Origin: Phymatolithon calcareum
Lineage: Eukaryota; Rhodophyta; Florideophyceae; Hapalidiales
Assembly (NCBI GenBank): GCA_977006965.1
Contig: OZ345367.1
Coordinates: forward strand, 1,426,001 to 1,490,000
Length of the DNA stretch: 64,000 bases
Reading direction: 5' to 3'
Below the pieces are notes generated by a model. It was not told the DNA's origin, did not search any database, and saw nothing but the letters and a program-made list of their open reading frames with translations. Positions 53,401 to 62,897 of this stretch are shown piece by piece. A program made the position numbers and the translations under genes. Numbering within the stretch: the first letter of the stretch is position 1; each line of letters opens with the position of its first letter.

Positions 53401-53924
53401 CGTTTCTGTGTCCTAAACCCGCCTGTGGGGGCGCAGATCGGCTGATCTTCGCCACGGAGTACTCCGGGAACGGTTGGCCGGAAAGGCCGTGCAAAGCTCT
53501 AGCGAATGGTCTCTCCCGATGGAGGTTAGTGGCAGAACAATCAACAACACAGGCACGGACTTGGGGTCCAATCGCAAGAGGACACTAACGTCCGTACGCA
53601 AACAAGGGCCGAGGGTACGAGGACCGAGGCTTGACCGACGGCGCAGAGTCGAGGTCGTACTCGAGGCCTTCCCTGAGGCGAAGGAACTGCGAAGGTTGGA
53701 ACGGAAACGGTCGATCTGGACCAAACACGGGTTGCCCCGTTCACTGAAGGCCGGCGGCAAAAGCCCGCCATATACTACCAAATCTGTCTTATCATACTAC
53801 AAATAGCCCTAACCGGAGAGGCCGGCGAGGCCGAAGGCACTGGGGGTAAGCCCTTGAGAGCTGTAATGGCTGCGGAAAAACAAGGCCTCTAGGCTACCTA
53901 TCCATACTACACCCTCCCCTCCTT
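53400..53924 (-). repeat. Putative 3' LTR and polypurine tract of the chromovirus
   Basis: On the minus strand, AAGGAGGGGAGGG (53924-53912) is a classic polypurine tract, immediately followed by TGTAGTATGGATAGG (from 53911), a plausible LTR start with TG. The far end is not determined, since no matching 5' LTR is in the window; 53400 is only an approximate limit. A TATA-like TAGTATATGG lies within it. Confidence 0.5.
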
Positions 53925-54182
53925 AAGGCCGAGGCACCTGGCGAGGGTAATGAGGCCGTAGGGATAGGGCCCTTAACGCTTCCCCCTGCGACACGACGTT
54001 CATGTGGCCTGAAAAGGCCTATTGATAGGCCAGAATTGCAGAAACAGAGGAATTTTTCGTGCCGGTTGCAGGTGTCGCTTCGACAGACCCGGACCACTGC
54101 TGCCGCTCACCCCGCTCCGTCAAGTTTAAGCTCTGACCGGTAGCTCTCGAAGAAGACGTCTACCTGTGCTCCAGTACGACGC

Positions 54183-55457
54183 GTGCTGCGTCATGGTGTG
54201 TTGGATCACCACGCGGCTGAACGTCCCAGTGCCATGGGACGTCCAGTCCTCGCCAGAATGGAAGCGGCGCGTTACTCTCAACTTGGAGGTCTCCGTGCTG
54301 GGCCCAGCTGGAGCTGGCGCAAGGCCCTGGCCGACAGGGCGAAAAAGCTCGTCAGGGGACATCCTGTTCCCGTGGAAGTTGAGGCCGAGGTGGACCGTTT
54401 GCCGACCGCCGGCGAGGTGCGCTGGGCCGAGCGCTTCTACTATCGTTCCAAAGACGATTTTTTCCCCTGGGATGTCGGCTCCTGGACCGCCGCCGTGCCT
54501 ATCGACATGCTCGGAGGTAGCCACGCGGCCTTGCGAGGCGCTATATACACCGGCGCTCTCTGCGCCTTCCGTGATGAACACTCCGGTCGCTTCACACGCC
54601 CACAGTCCTGGGAGGGACATGGTTTTGATGACCTTCGGGGCTTCTCCAGGGCCGAGCGCATGGCCGCAGAGGCCGCGTCCACCGCTGGCGGTGCGAGCGA
54701 GACTGTCGGTCGGAGTGTCGCGCGAAATGAGCAAGGTATGGCGACGAAGACGCCCCTATGGAGGATGCGGATGGGGCCGACGGGCCTGCCGTAGTGGTCT
54801 TTGGCATTTATCAGCCCGGTCGTTGTGGTTTCATGCTGACTGTTGAGCGCTCCTTGCTCCGTTTCTTCACCGCGGTGACTGCCGAAGAGCCTTTCGACGA
54901 CGCTGACGATGGCGATGCTGAACGCCCGAGGGCCAACCCCGCTCTGGAAGGGCACCTCGACTTCGTCGATGTTACGAGTGGGACGGCTGTCGTGGAGGAA
55001 ATCAAGGGCATTCGATCATCTTCCGCCGCAGGCGAGGATCCGGAAAGCGCCGTGGATCGTGCAGTTCGTACCACCGGTTGGGCCGCTCAGGCCGCTGAGA
55101 TCACCGATGATCAAGGCGCGTCTCTAGTGTCGCGAACTCCCCTGTAAGGAGTTGAGACCAATGCTGGGACAGGAGACGACTGTCATGGCCATGGGAGTGT
55201 TCACAGATCCCAAGGTTCGCGAGATATTCAACGTGATGGGCCTTTCTCTCTTCGAGCGCAGGGACTTCTACTGGGCCGATAACGAAGAATTGGCCGCGGT
55301 AGTGTGGGCCGTGTTTGAAATTGCTGCCGCCATCGCGAGGGGATCTGCGCACGTTCGCGAGCAGGCCGGAATAGTGGCCGTGACGGAAGCTCTTCGTTTC
55401 GTATATTGGGCTACGCGGGATCTGCTGCGGCACCGAATCACTTCCGCCCATGCATGA
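54183..55457 (+). other. Antisense ORF region inside the chromovirus 3' part, frameshifted
   Basis: Three GC-rich plus-strand frames follow each other: 54183-54794, 54758-55147 and 55152-55457. They read opposite to the polymerase gene and lie between the chromodomain end and the polypurine tract. Peptides such as VRWAERFYYRSKDDFFPWDV, HLDFVDVTSGTAVVEEIKG and EIFNVMGLSLFERRDFYWAD look coding, and the frame changes suggest one protein broken by indels. I recognise no family. Large antisense ORFs near the 3' end are known in some plant Ty3/gypsy elements, so this may be an element gene rather than host sequence. Confidence 0.5.
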
Positions 55458-55763
55458 TAGACTTGTTAGACGTACGTAAGAATTTTAGTCTGACTTAGGC
55501 CATTTGTCTTGATTGAAGAACATGAAGGCCGGCTTAGGCCATTTATCCGACACGCTGTGCGACTCCGTATGTCCGTATTAAGATGGACCTAAAAAAGACA
55601 AGGTGAACCAAAAAAAGAAGGGCTCCGGCTGCCCGGCATCCCCGACCTCTCACCTCCTTCTGAAAAGGACTGGATCTCCCGAGAGAGTTCCTGCGGGGAC
55701 GAAAGAGAGGTCCGGGGAGCGGCAAAGCGGGCTCGGTTAATTTCGCGCGGCTTCACGCAAGTG

Positions 55764-58345
55764 TTACGGAAGGGCATCGATAACCTTTTGCGGGATTCCC
55801 CCTTTGCGCTTTCGGAAAAGGAAGCGAAACTTGTGCAAGGGGAGGCTGTCGGGACGTTGCCAAGTGTCGTTTTGCAGGCCGTACCCGAACCAACGTGTCC
55901 GTATCCGGTTCAAGCGGGATCGTAAACGATCAAGCGGTCAATGACATACTCGTCACCATCGGAGTTTTCTCCCTTCTGCGACGGTTTTGGGTCTTCGGTC
56001 GGTAGAGCCCTGACCGCGACTCCCCAGGGGCGCTCATCACGTCGACGCTCCTCTAGGGTGCGGTCGTCGGCAACGAGCGGAAGCCCGTCAGGCGGAGTCG
56101 GTGCAAGGACCACGCGGTCGCGGGAGACGGTGTCGTCATCGCCCGAGGCGTTAATGATGACGACGTTCTTCGGCGACGTCTTCACAACTCGATAAGGCCC
56201 CGTTTCTAGGTACACGAGCTTGTTTCGTTCGGGATCCTCCTTCGAGGGGGCCTCGCGCCATAAGAAAACAAACGTACCGGGGCGGATGTCTTCTGCGGAG
56301 GGTCTGACGCCCTTTTCGAAGTTGGCTTTGCACCGAGCTTGTGCGGGACGGATATTTATGTCCGCAGTGGCCATGGAGGCTTGAGGCGCGCCGAAAAATG
56401 TTCTCGCTACAGGCGAGGATAGGGTTCACCAGCTGAGGCCACGTTTTGGATGGCCAAGTGCACCGGGGGTCGACTGACTGCGAGCTCAAGGGGACTGAAA
56501 CCCTTGGCGCTGTGGACCAGGGTACTGTACCCGTACGACAGCGCGCCCGCAAAGCGATCCCAGTCTTCAAGGTGCTCGGCCACGTACGCGCGCAAGGCCG
56601 CGAGTATAGTGTGGTGGTAGCGTGCCGCTTGGTCGTTAGTCTGCGGGTGGTACGCAGCGGTGAACAGGTTCCGAATTCCTAGGGTCTGTCACACGACCGG
56701 AAAGTGTTTGGACGTGAATTGCTGGCCGTGGTCCGAGAAAAGATACACCAGCGGTCCGTAAGCGAATACCCAGTGGTTACAAAAGGCCGAAGTCACTGCG
56801 TGGGCCGTTGTGGACTTGAGCGGGACTGCTCGTGTGAGCTTTGAATAACGGTTCGTGATGACCAGCAAGTTCTCGTGACCGTCCTTGGGCTTGCAGAACG
56901 AACCGCGGATGTCGATAGAGACAAACTCCAGAGGCTGGGTTGCGGGGAACAGCTTCAACCACTGACTGTGGTGACGGAGTTTTACGCGCTCCTTTGCGCA
57001 GGATCGCACTGTGCGTACAACTTCCAGGGCCATAGACGGCCAGTATAACTCTTGGCGCAACGTCTGGTACATTTGTGTCGTACACGGATGTCCAGCAAGC
57101 CGCGGATAATAGGCCAAGTGCAGCAGACGGGGAGAACAACAATCTGATGTGAAAGGTTAATTGGCGCGACACGAAAAAGAAGGCCACGGTCGTCACGCTT
57201 GAGCCTGGCCGACCGGCCGTCGTCCACCTTAGTTGCGAGTACGCAGCACCAGAGGTCGGCAGACTGGGCCTCAATGTGCTCTTCAATCGAGACGGGGCTG
57301 TGGTCCGTTTCCTCTGCGACAGCCGCAACCGGCAATGCTGGTTGTGCCAAGGCGTCTCAGAAGGAAGAGGTGTCCTCCACCCATTCGACGTCGACTTGCT
57401 CCGGCGTGTCGCACGTGTGCCTCTGTCCGAGCGGATTTTCAACTGCTAGGCACGGTATGTCCAGATCTAGTCCGAATGGACAGTCACCGCACGTGGGTAG
57501 GCGCGAGATCGAGTCGGTGATCGTGTTCTCTGTGCCTTTCTTGTAATGCACCCTGAAGCGATGCCGCATCAAAATGAGGCGCCAACGTGATATGCGATTT
57601 GACCATCGGCGAGGCTGAAAATCCAGCGGAGCGCCTGGTGATCTGTAAAGAGATCGAACTGCTCCATTTGGAAGTACAGTTGAAGAATTTGCAATGCCCA
57701 TATGATGGCGAAGCATTCCTTCTCGCCGGCAGAGTATTTTTTCTCTGCCGGTCGGTGCTGTCGACTCCAGAAGCCAAGCAGGTATCGCTTACCATCTTCG
57801 TGAGTTTGAAAGAGCACACAGCCAATCTGGTGGTCACAGGCATCTGTGCCGACTGAGTAGCGCAAGCCCCGGCAGGGCAACCGCAGAACGGGCGGCGAAG
57901 CTAATGCATTCTTCAGGAGGCCAAACGCGGCCAAGCGGCGATCGTCAAGAACGGGGAGCCTGGGCCCCTGTTTCTTCTTTAGGAGCTCGGTGAGCGGCCG
58001 CTGCTACACGCGCAAAGCTCGGGATGAACCGTCGGTAGACGTTGCAAAGTCGTAGGAAGGAGCGGAGCTCCGTCTGGGTCGTCGAGGCTTTGAACCCTTG
58101 GATGGCGTCGGTGTTGCAGTTCGCCACCTCGAGAAGGCCTGGCCAGATTGTATGGCCCAACTAGTTCACCGAGCGGTCAAAGTTGGTGCACTTCTTCAAC
58201 TTTAGTGAGAGGCCGGCCGCCTTCAACGTGCACAGAATCTCCTTGACGTGTCGTAGGTGGTCGTCGAACGAAGAAGAAAAGATTATGATGTCGTCTATGT
58301 ACAGCAGACACGAAGGCTGAGTCCCGAGAGCTGCGACGCGAACTG
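55764..58345 (-). pseudogene. Ty3/gypsy chromovirus pol remnant: RT (3' part), RNase H, integrase, chromodomain
   Basis: Reads on the minus strand with several frameshifts. The RT palm CLLYIDDIIIFSSSFDDHL is at about 58310-58260, then LGHTIWPG and TELRSFLRLCNVYRRFIPSF. RNase H follows with YSVGTDACDHQIGCVLFQ, KKYSAGEKECFAI and LFTDHQALRWI. The integrase zinc-binding part (GHPCTTQMYQTLRQELYWPS) and core Asp motifs (FVSIDIRGSF; LFSDHGQQFTSKHF) follow, then FSPLELAVSRPP. A chromodomain closes the protein: EYVIDRLIVYDPA ends at a stop, but a one-base shift continues as RTRWFGYGLQNDTWQRPDSL up to a TAA at 55764-55766. The gag, protease and early RT parts are absent; similarity stops at about 58345, where a P-like ORF begins. 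Confidence 0.88.
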
Positions 58346-58349
58346 TCGG

Positions 58350-59629
58350 CGCTCGCTCGGCACCTTGAAATTGGCCGCTCGCGATTTGACGTCGCTAGAT
58401 CGCACAAACTGAATCTGCTGCGCAAGGCACCGCTGCCGACTGCATTAACAACATATGAAACTGCTACTGTTGACTTGATGAGGGAACTGGAGGCATACTA
58501 CGAGGAGCAGCTTATAAATGGACGCACGAATAGCAAGTCAACAGTATGGGCAGAGCTTTTCTCGACTTCAGTAGCGATGCGTTGCTTTATTTTGAGAGAA
58601 AATCTAGCGAAACCAGTGGGTGGGTATGTGCTACTAACGCGCATATCGACAGACCCCCTGGAGTCGCTGTTTTCGTTTTTACGTCAAACGAACGGCGGGA
58701 GCAACAATCCGACCATGGAGCAGCTTGTGCAGGGCCTGCGACGACAGTCAACGAGGGGCGCGAGCAGCCAGCTACTGCGATGCTTGAAGGGGAATATGGA
58801 GCCAGAACGGAACTATGATTTGTTGAACGAAGTTTTCCTTGCTGGTGCAATTGTCGGCAAGGAATTTGTAGGATCAAATACATCAACGCAAAGAGCCCTG
58901 TGTTCTGTTCGTCGGAGCGCTGACAGAGATGAAGCGATGATCTCAGAAATCGCAATGATTGCAAATGGAGCAGACAGATTGGCGCTCGATATGAGGACGA
59001 GGCAGGTCACGGCGAGAGTGTGTGGCGCCGTTGTTGCCATCGAGCGTAACAAGTTGACGAAGCAGATAAACAAGTTAGACGCAATGTGTCAGGGTGATCC
59101 GACGAAACTGCGCAAAACGGAGCGGGAAAAGTTGAGTGCTGCGCATTGCGATCTTCGACAAATAACGGCATGGTCGGTGCCGTCGCACTCGCCGATGCGG
59201 TTGGCGGAGAGGTATGACGACATAAGGGAAGTTGAGCGACACGATGGATTGACATATCCGACAGCGGCCGTCCTCGATGTATTTTTTTCTCTCGTTGTGC
59301 TGCGGCACCATGCTGTTGAGCATGTTGTAAGGAACAGGAGCGAATTGCATCGGTTGCCGATATTTATTGCGCGTTTATTCCAGAGTGAGTGTGCGAGGCA
59401 AGAGCAGACTACTGCTGTGAGTGATGTATTTCGACGCATTGTAGTCTGCTTCACGAATTCGTCCTGCAAAAGTCTTCAAGGAACTCTGAACGCGCGATGT
59501 GAAGAGCAGTCGGTTTCAAAGTCCTCTTTGCAGCTGGACGCGACAGTGGCATTGCGTTCCCGGCTGGCGGCCAAATCCGCCACTGCAGCTACCCGAACCG
59601 CTTTAGCTTGGGCACAGGGAGAAGGATAA
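58350..59629 (+). pseudogene. P-element-like transposase, C-terminal part
   Basis: The plus-strand frame is open from about 58350 (first ATG 58478) to the stop at 59629, about 384 codons from 58475. LLTRISTDPLESLFSFLRQT followed by NGGSNNPTMEQLVQGLRR corresponds to the conserved P-transposase C-terminal segment (D-x-L-E-x-x-F-x-x-(I/L)-R, then G-G-x-N-x-N-P-T). Upstream KLNLLRKAPLPTALTTYE fits the preceding helical region. The THAP DNA-binding domain and catalytic core are missing because the left side abuts the chromovirus RT. The C-terminal 200 residues have no further motif. The ORF itself is intact, so truncation rather than mutation is the lesion. Confidence 0.65.
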
Positions 59630-59685
59630 GCTAGCATCGTGGGGGCGTGGAGCGATGAGTTGTTGCACTCAGTTACGACGATAGT

Positions 59686-60792
59686 TTACTGACGGGTGTT
59701 AATCTGATCGCGACGTGCACGGAGGGATTGGCGCACTCTTTCGTTGACTGCAGACATTTGCCTTCGACCGACGGCGAGAGCAAGTTCATCTCCGATGGTT
59801 GCCTGCGCCCACCGTGTCGCGAGCGTCTTGCATATGGTCCCGAAGTTGAAATGAGCGTGAGTGTCGGGGAACTGGAGTCGAAGTCGAAACTCCAGGTTGG
59901 CAGCCCCGTGCTTGGCTGCAGTGGCGCCAACAGAAGAGAGGACCATCATTTCGGAGCGGAGCTGCAGCCAGTAGGTATGCTGATAGTTTCGTAGAGCGCT
60001 GAGGCCGCTTGGCGTGCGAAATAAAGCGTGTAGTTCGTGGCCGACGTCTTTCAGACCACCAACGTTTTCGAGGTGCAATATGTGCCAGAGTCCGCATCGT
60101 ATTGTGGGGCAGTTTTCGTCGACGATGGGTTTGGGGAATAGAAAGCGCTGCACGTCTTGCAAGCATTGTACGTCAAAAGAAAGGGTTTGCGTGGTCCCTT
60201 CTTCATGATGCCGTTGCCGCCGGACTCGACGCGTTTTGTCGACCAAAAATTTGCGCAGCCGCGGAACGTTTGCCATGCCGAATTGTGCCCCTAGCTCTAG
60301 CATGGCTTCGTCAGTTGGGACTTGCTGCCCTGCCGCGTTCCAAGCCACGTTGAGCTCTCGAACGATGTCTTGAGGGAGGCGTCCTCTGGTGGGCAAGATG
60401 CGGGACGAAGCTCGAGGCGAGCTTGTGTTAGTTGTTGCGGACGAACCTGGAGCCGGGCAGGGGCCGGCCGCACGCATGGGAGCGGCGACATTTAGTGTGC
60501 AGCTTGGAGGCGCGAGCGTCGTCTCAATGCCATTTTCGGGGGCCGGGCTTGCGGTTGAAGTGCGCGTGGTAGGCTCTGACGGAGAGCTGTCGCCGTCGCT
60601 TGTAGTCGCAGTGTCGTCCGATGTTCCGTCGCCTGAGGTGAAACGCGTAGTGTCGCCGTCTGGACCGACTCCGAGAAATTGTCGCCACGCGAGCTGTGTA
60701 TCGCAGTGTGCCAGTCCGGTATGAAGGGCGGAGTGAAGTATGGGTTCGTTAGATGAAGTGCTGGCCCCAGAGGTTGTTTCCTCTATGTCCAT
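59686..60792 (-). CDS. Unknown protein with a homeodomain-like segment, convergent with the P-like transposase
   Basis: An intact 368-codon frame with an ATG at 60792. Residues 1-130 are Ser/Thr/Pro-rich and probably disordered. Residues about 132-193 (RLPQDIVRELNVAWNAAG, then DEAMLELGAQFGMANVPRLR, then KFLVDKTRRVRRQ) have the spacing of a three-helix homeodomain ending in a basic recognition helix, though the invariant Trp is replaced. The rest has CGLWHILHLENVGGLKDVGH and a Trp-rich C-terminal part, without a recognised fold. Its stop is 57 bp from that of the P-like ORF, so it may be a second gene of the same element. Homeodomain assignment is tentative. Confidence 0.6.
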   Translation of the reverse strand: MDIEETTSGASTSSNEPILHSALHTGLAHCDTQLAWRQFLGVGPDGDTTRFTSGDGTSDDTATTSDGDSSPSEPTTRTSTASPAPENGIETTLAPPSCTLNVAAPMRAAGPCPAPGSSATTNTSSPRASSRILPTRGRLPQDIVRELNVAWNAAGQQVPTDEAMLELGAQFGMANVPRLRKFLVDKTRRVRRQRHHEEGTTQTLSFDVQCLQDVQRFLFPKPIVDENCPTIRCGLWHILHLENVGGLKDVGHELHALFRTPSGLSALRNYQHTYWLQLRSEMMVLSSVGATAAKHGAANLEFRLRLQFPDTHAHFNFGTICKTLATRWAQATIGDELALAVGRRQMSAVNERVRQSLRARRDQINTRQ

Positions 60793-60879
60793 GGTTAGCG
60801 TACGAAGGGAGATGCACTCTGCGTGAGCTTCTTTGCATTCATCCGTGTCCGAAGAGTTTGGTTTTGGGAGTCCGCACTA

Positions 60880-61700
60880 GAGTTTGAAATATGCCCGCCA
60901 AAAACTTGAAACTGCTAAAAGTAGCTGCTTCAGATTACCGGAAATATTTCCGGCTCGGTTTGTGCACTGAGTGCGGTGCCCTTCTGGGCGCTTGCCACCA
61001 AGCTTAATTCTAGTTATTTCTTTCCAATAAACGAGTCGAGCAACGAGAGCTGCCGCTACATTAGGAACTCCTAATGTTCGCATGAGACAAGTAGGTTTTT
61101 TCCTATTTCTCTAGTATTTTTATGATGCAATCTCGCCCTAATGTTTCTCTTTCAAACGGGCTCGATAAATGATAATCTTGGAAAAGCGGTATGACACCGG
61201 GTCTGCGTTTCTCCCCCCCCTTAACATTCCCCTGGCAGTACAGTACAGTATTCAGTAATCAACACCAGAAGAGGGGGACGAACGATAGTAAATTCGTGTT
61301 ACATAAGAATAACAGAATAAGAAAGCTTGAACGCATTCTATATCAGAAGCAAAGTTTAGTATCAAAATAGTTCAATATTTGAGACGTCTTAAAATGCTTG
61401 TTTTGAGACCCTTCGACGTCGCGAACGCCCTCGAAGCCAGCGTTTTATTCCGCCGGACTGATCCAGTCATCCGCCAGCTCCGGAGGTAGATTTTGGCCCT
61501 TACTGGATAGTTAATTCGATATATTTCGGATGACTGACCGCCAATCGGATTAGATTTCTTGCAGCTAATCACATCGTTGATTAGAATTGAGTTATCTAGT
61601 GCACAACGGAGTGGATTGAAATCTATGTCTCCCTCAACTGGATGTGCTTCCGATGCGAAACCTCTTCAACGAGCCGGATTGAAACCGGATTGAAACGGGA
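60880..61700. other. No gene recognised
   Basis: Upstream side of the convergent ORF. No family motifs or repeats of note were seen apart from a C-run (61212-61220). Confidence 0.35.
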
Positions 61701-61708
61701 TTGAACTC

Positions 61709-62003
61709 TTAAATGATGTCTTAAACAGGTGCTCCAGAGACGAAGGTGAAGCGCTGTGTGAACTTTGCATTGTCCGAAAAAGATATGACAGATTCTGTAA
61801 GCGCACACAAGTGGGTTAAATCATGCTCTCCAGAGAAGCCGTCCAAGAAAAAAATGCCAAGTCATCAAACGCAATATTGTCGGAACAGAGTATGAGAAAT
61901 ATGACAACGTTGCACAATTGGGTTAAATCATGCTCTCCAGAGAAAGTCTCCAAGAAAATTGTGCCAAGTCATACCGAGGATCTTAATATTGACGATCTAC
62001 AGT
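61709..62003 (+). pseudogene. Fragment encoding a duplicated SCSPEK peptide repeat
   Basis: GGGTTAAATCATGCTCTCCA recurs with 107-bp spacing (about 61813 and 61920). In two different frames the units read ALSEKDMTDSVSAHKWVKSC and ILSEQSMRNMTTLHNWVKSC, each followed by SPEKxSKKxxPSH. The peptide similarity across a frame change implies that a coding tandem repeat later suffered an indel. Family unknown. Confidence 0.4.
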
Positions 62004-62029
62004 AGGAACAGCCGCGGGATACCGGATTT

Positions 62030-62345
62030 TTGTGGCACATATAGACATGTGCCGAGAAAAGGGCAAGTTCACACTGTGTACTGTAAGCGCCTGTGTGTAC
62101 AATATGATACACGGCACTCTACTAGGGCACAAAAACATGCTCAATCATGCTCGGAGGAGTGGTCGGATGTCAAAACCTACAAGTTCATTGCGCATGTTTC
62201 CGGCGAAATCGGGCGAAAGGCTTCCGAGATAATCGCAAAAACGTGATTTTCCGGGAAAAAGTAACCGAAATTCAAGATCGTCCATCACGGCCTCAAATCA
62301 GCGAATGTGCACTATTTACGAAAGCTGTCATACGCATGAATTCTC
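62030..62345. repeat. Diverged copy of the 42.7-44.0 kb foldback repeat
   Basis: GGAGTGGTCGGATGTCAAAA and TTCATTGCGCATGTTTCCGG correspond to the parts of the 511-bp unit around 43180-43230, with CTCAAATCAGCGAATGTGCA near the end. Same plus-strand peptide pattern. Confidence 0.6.
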
Positions 62346-62361
62346 ATATTAATTCTGTGTA

Positions 62362-62897
62362 AGGCATGCCTCCTGACAGTTGGCTGACAGGAGAAGTGAC
62401 ATGGGCATTGATGTGATTGGGCGAAATGACTCCGACTCCACTTGACCTAGGAGTGGAGTCATGGGGGTGATTATGGTTGGACGTTGTGATGGATCTTGAG
62501 ATATGGCTGTCAGAGTGTAGTATTCCGTAGTGCAGTGAGTGCCCAAGTAGGAAATTAGTGTCAGTAATATACCTGACGCAGAATCGTCAAGGTGAAGGGG
62601 AGGAGAAGATAGAACAACCGCGTAACAATAAACTTGCTTTCGTTTCTGCGCTCTGACCAGCCAAGCATACGGGACGTAGCTTGTCCGCAGTGTGACCGGG
62701 AGGTCGCTGTGGAGCTAACGGTTAAGTTTTAACGCGTTTTATAATTGTTTCACGGGCAAAAGCCCCAAAAAATTTTAATTTTCGCGAAATATTTTCGACC
62801 ATCTACGCGCTTGTAGCAGATTGTTCGACACTTATAAGTCGTTCTTAGGCTCATTGAGTTTCACGCGCGTGAAAGTGCCACATCTGCTCGCGCAAAA
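62362..62897 (+). promoter_or_regulatory. 5' leader of the right-edge gene, possibly an LTR
   Basis: Contains an imperfect palindrome (GACTCCACTTGACCTAGGAG, then TGGAGTC; about 62438-62461) and an AACAATAAACTTG polyadenylation-like site at 62624-62636, upstream of the ORF start. An AATAAA-like signal before a gag-like ORF would fit an LTR R region. No second LTR is in the window, so this is tentative. Confidence 0.3.
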
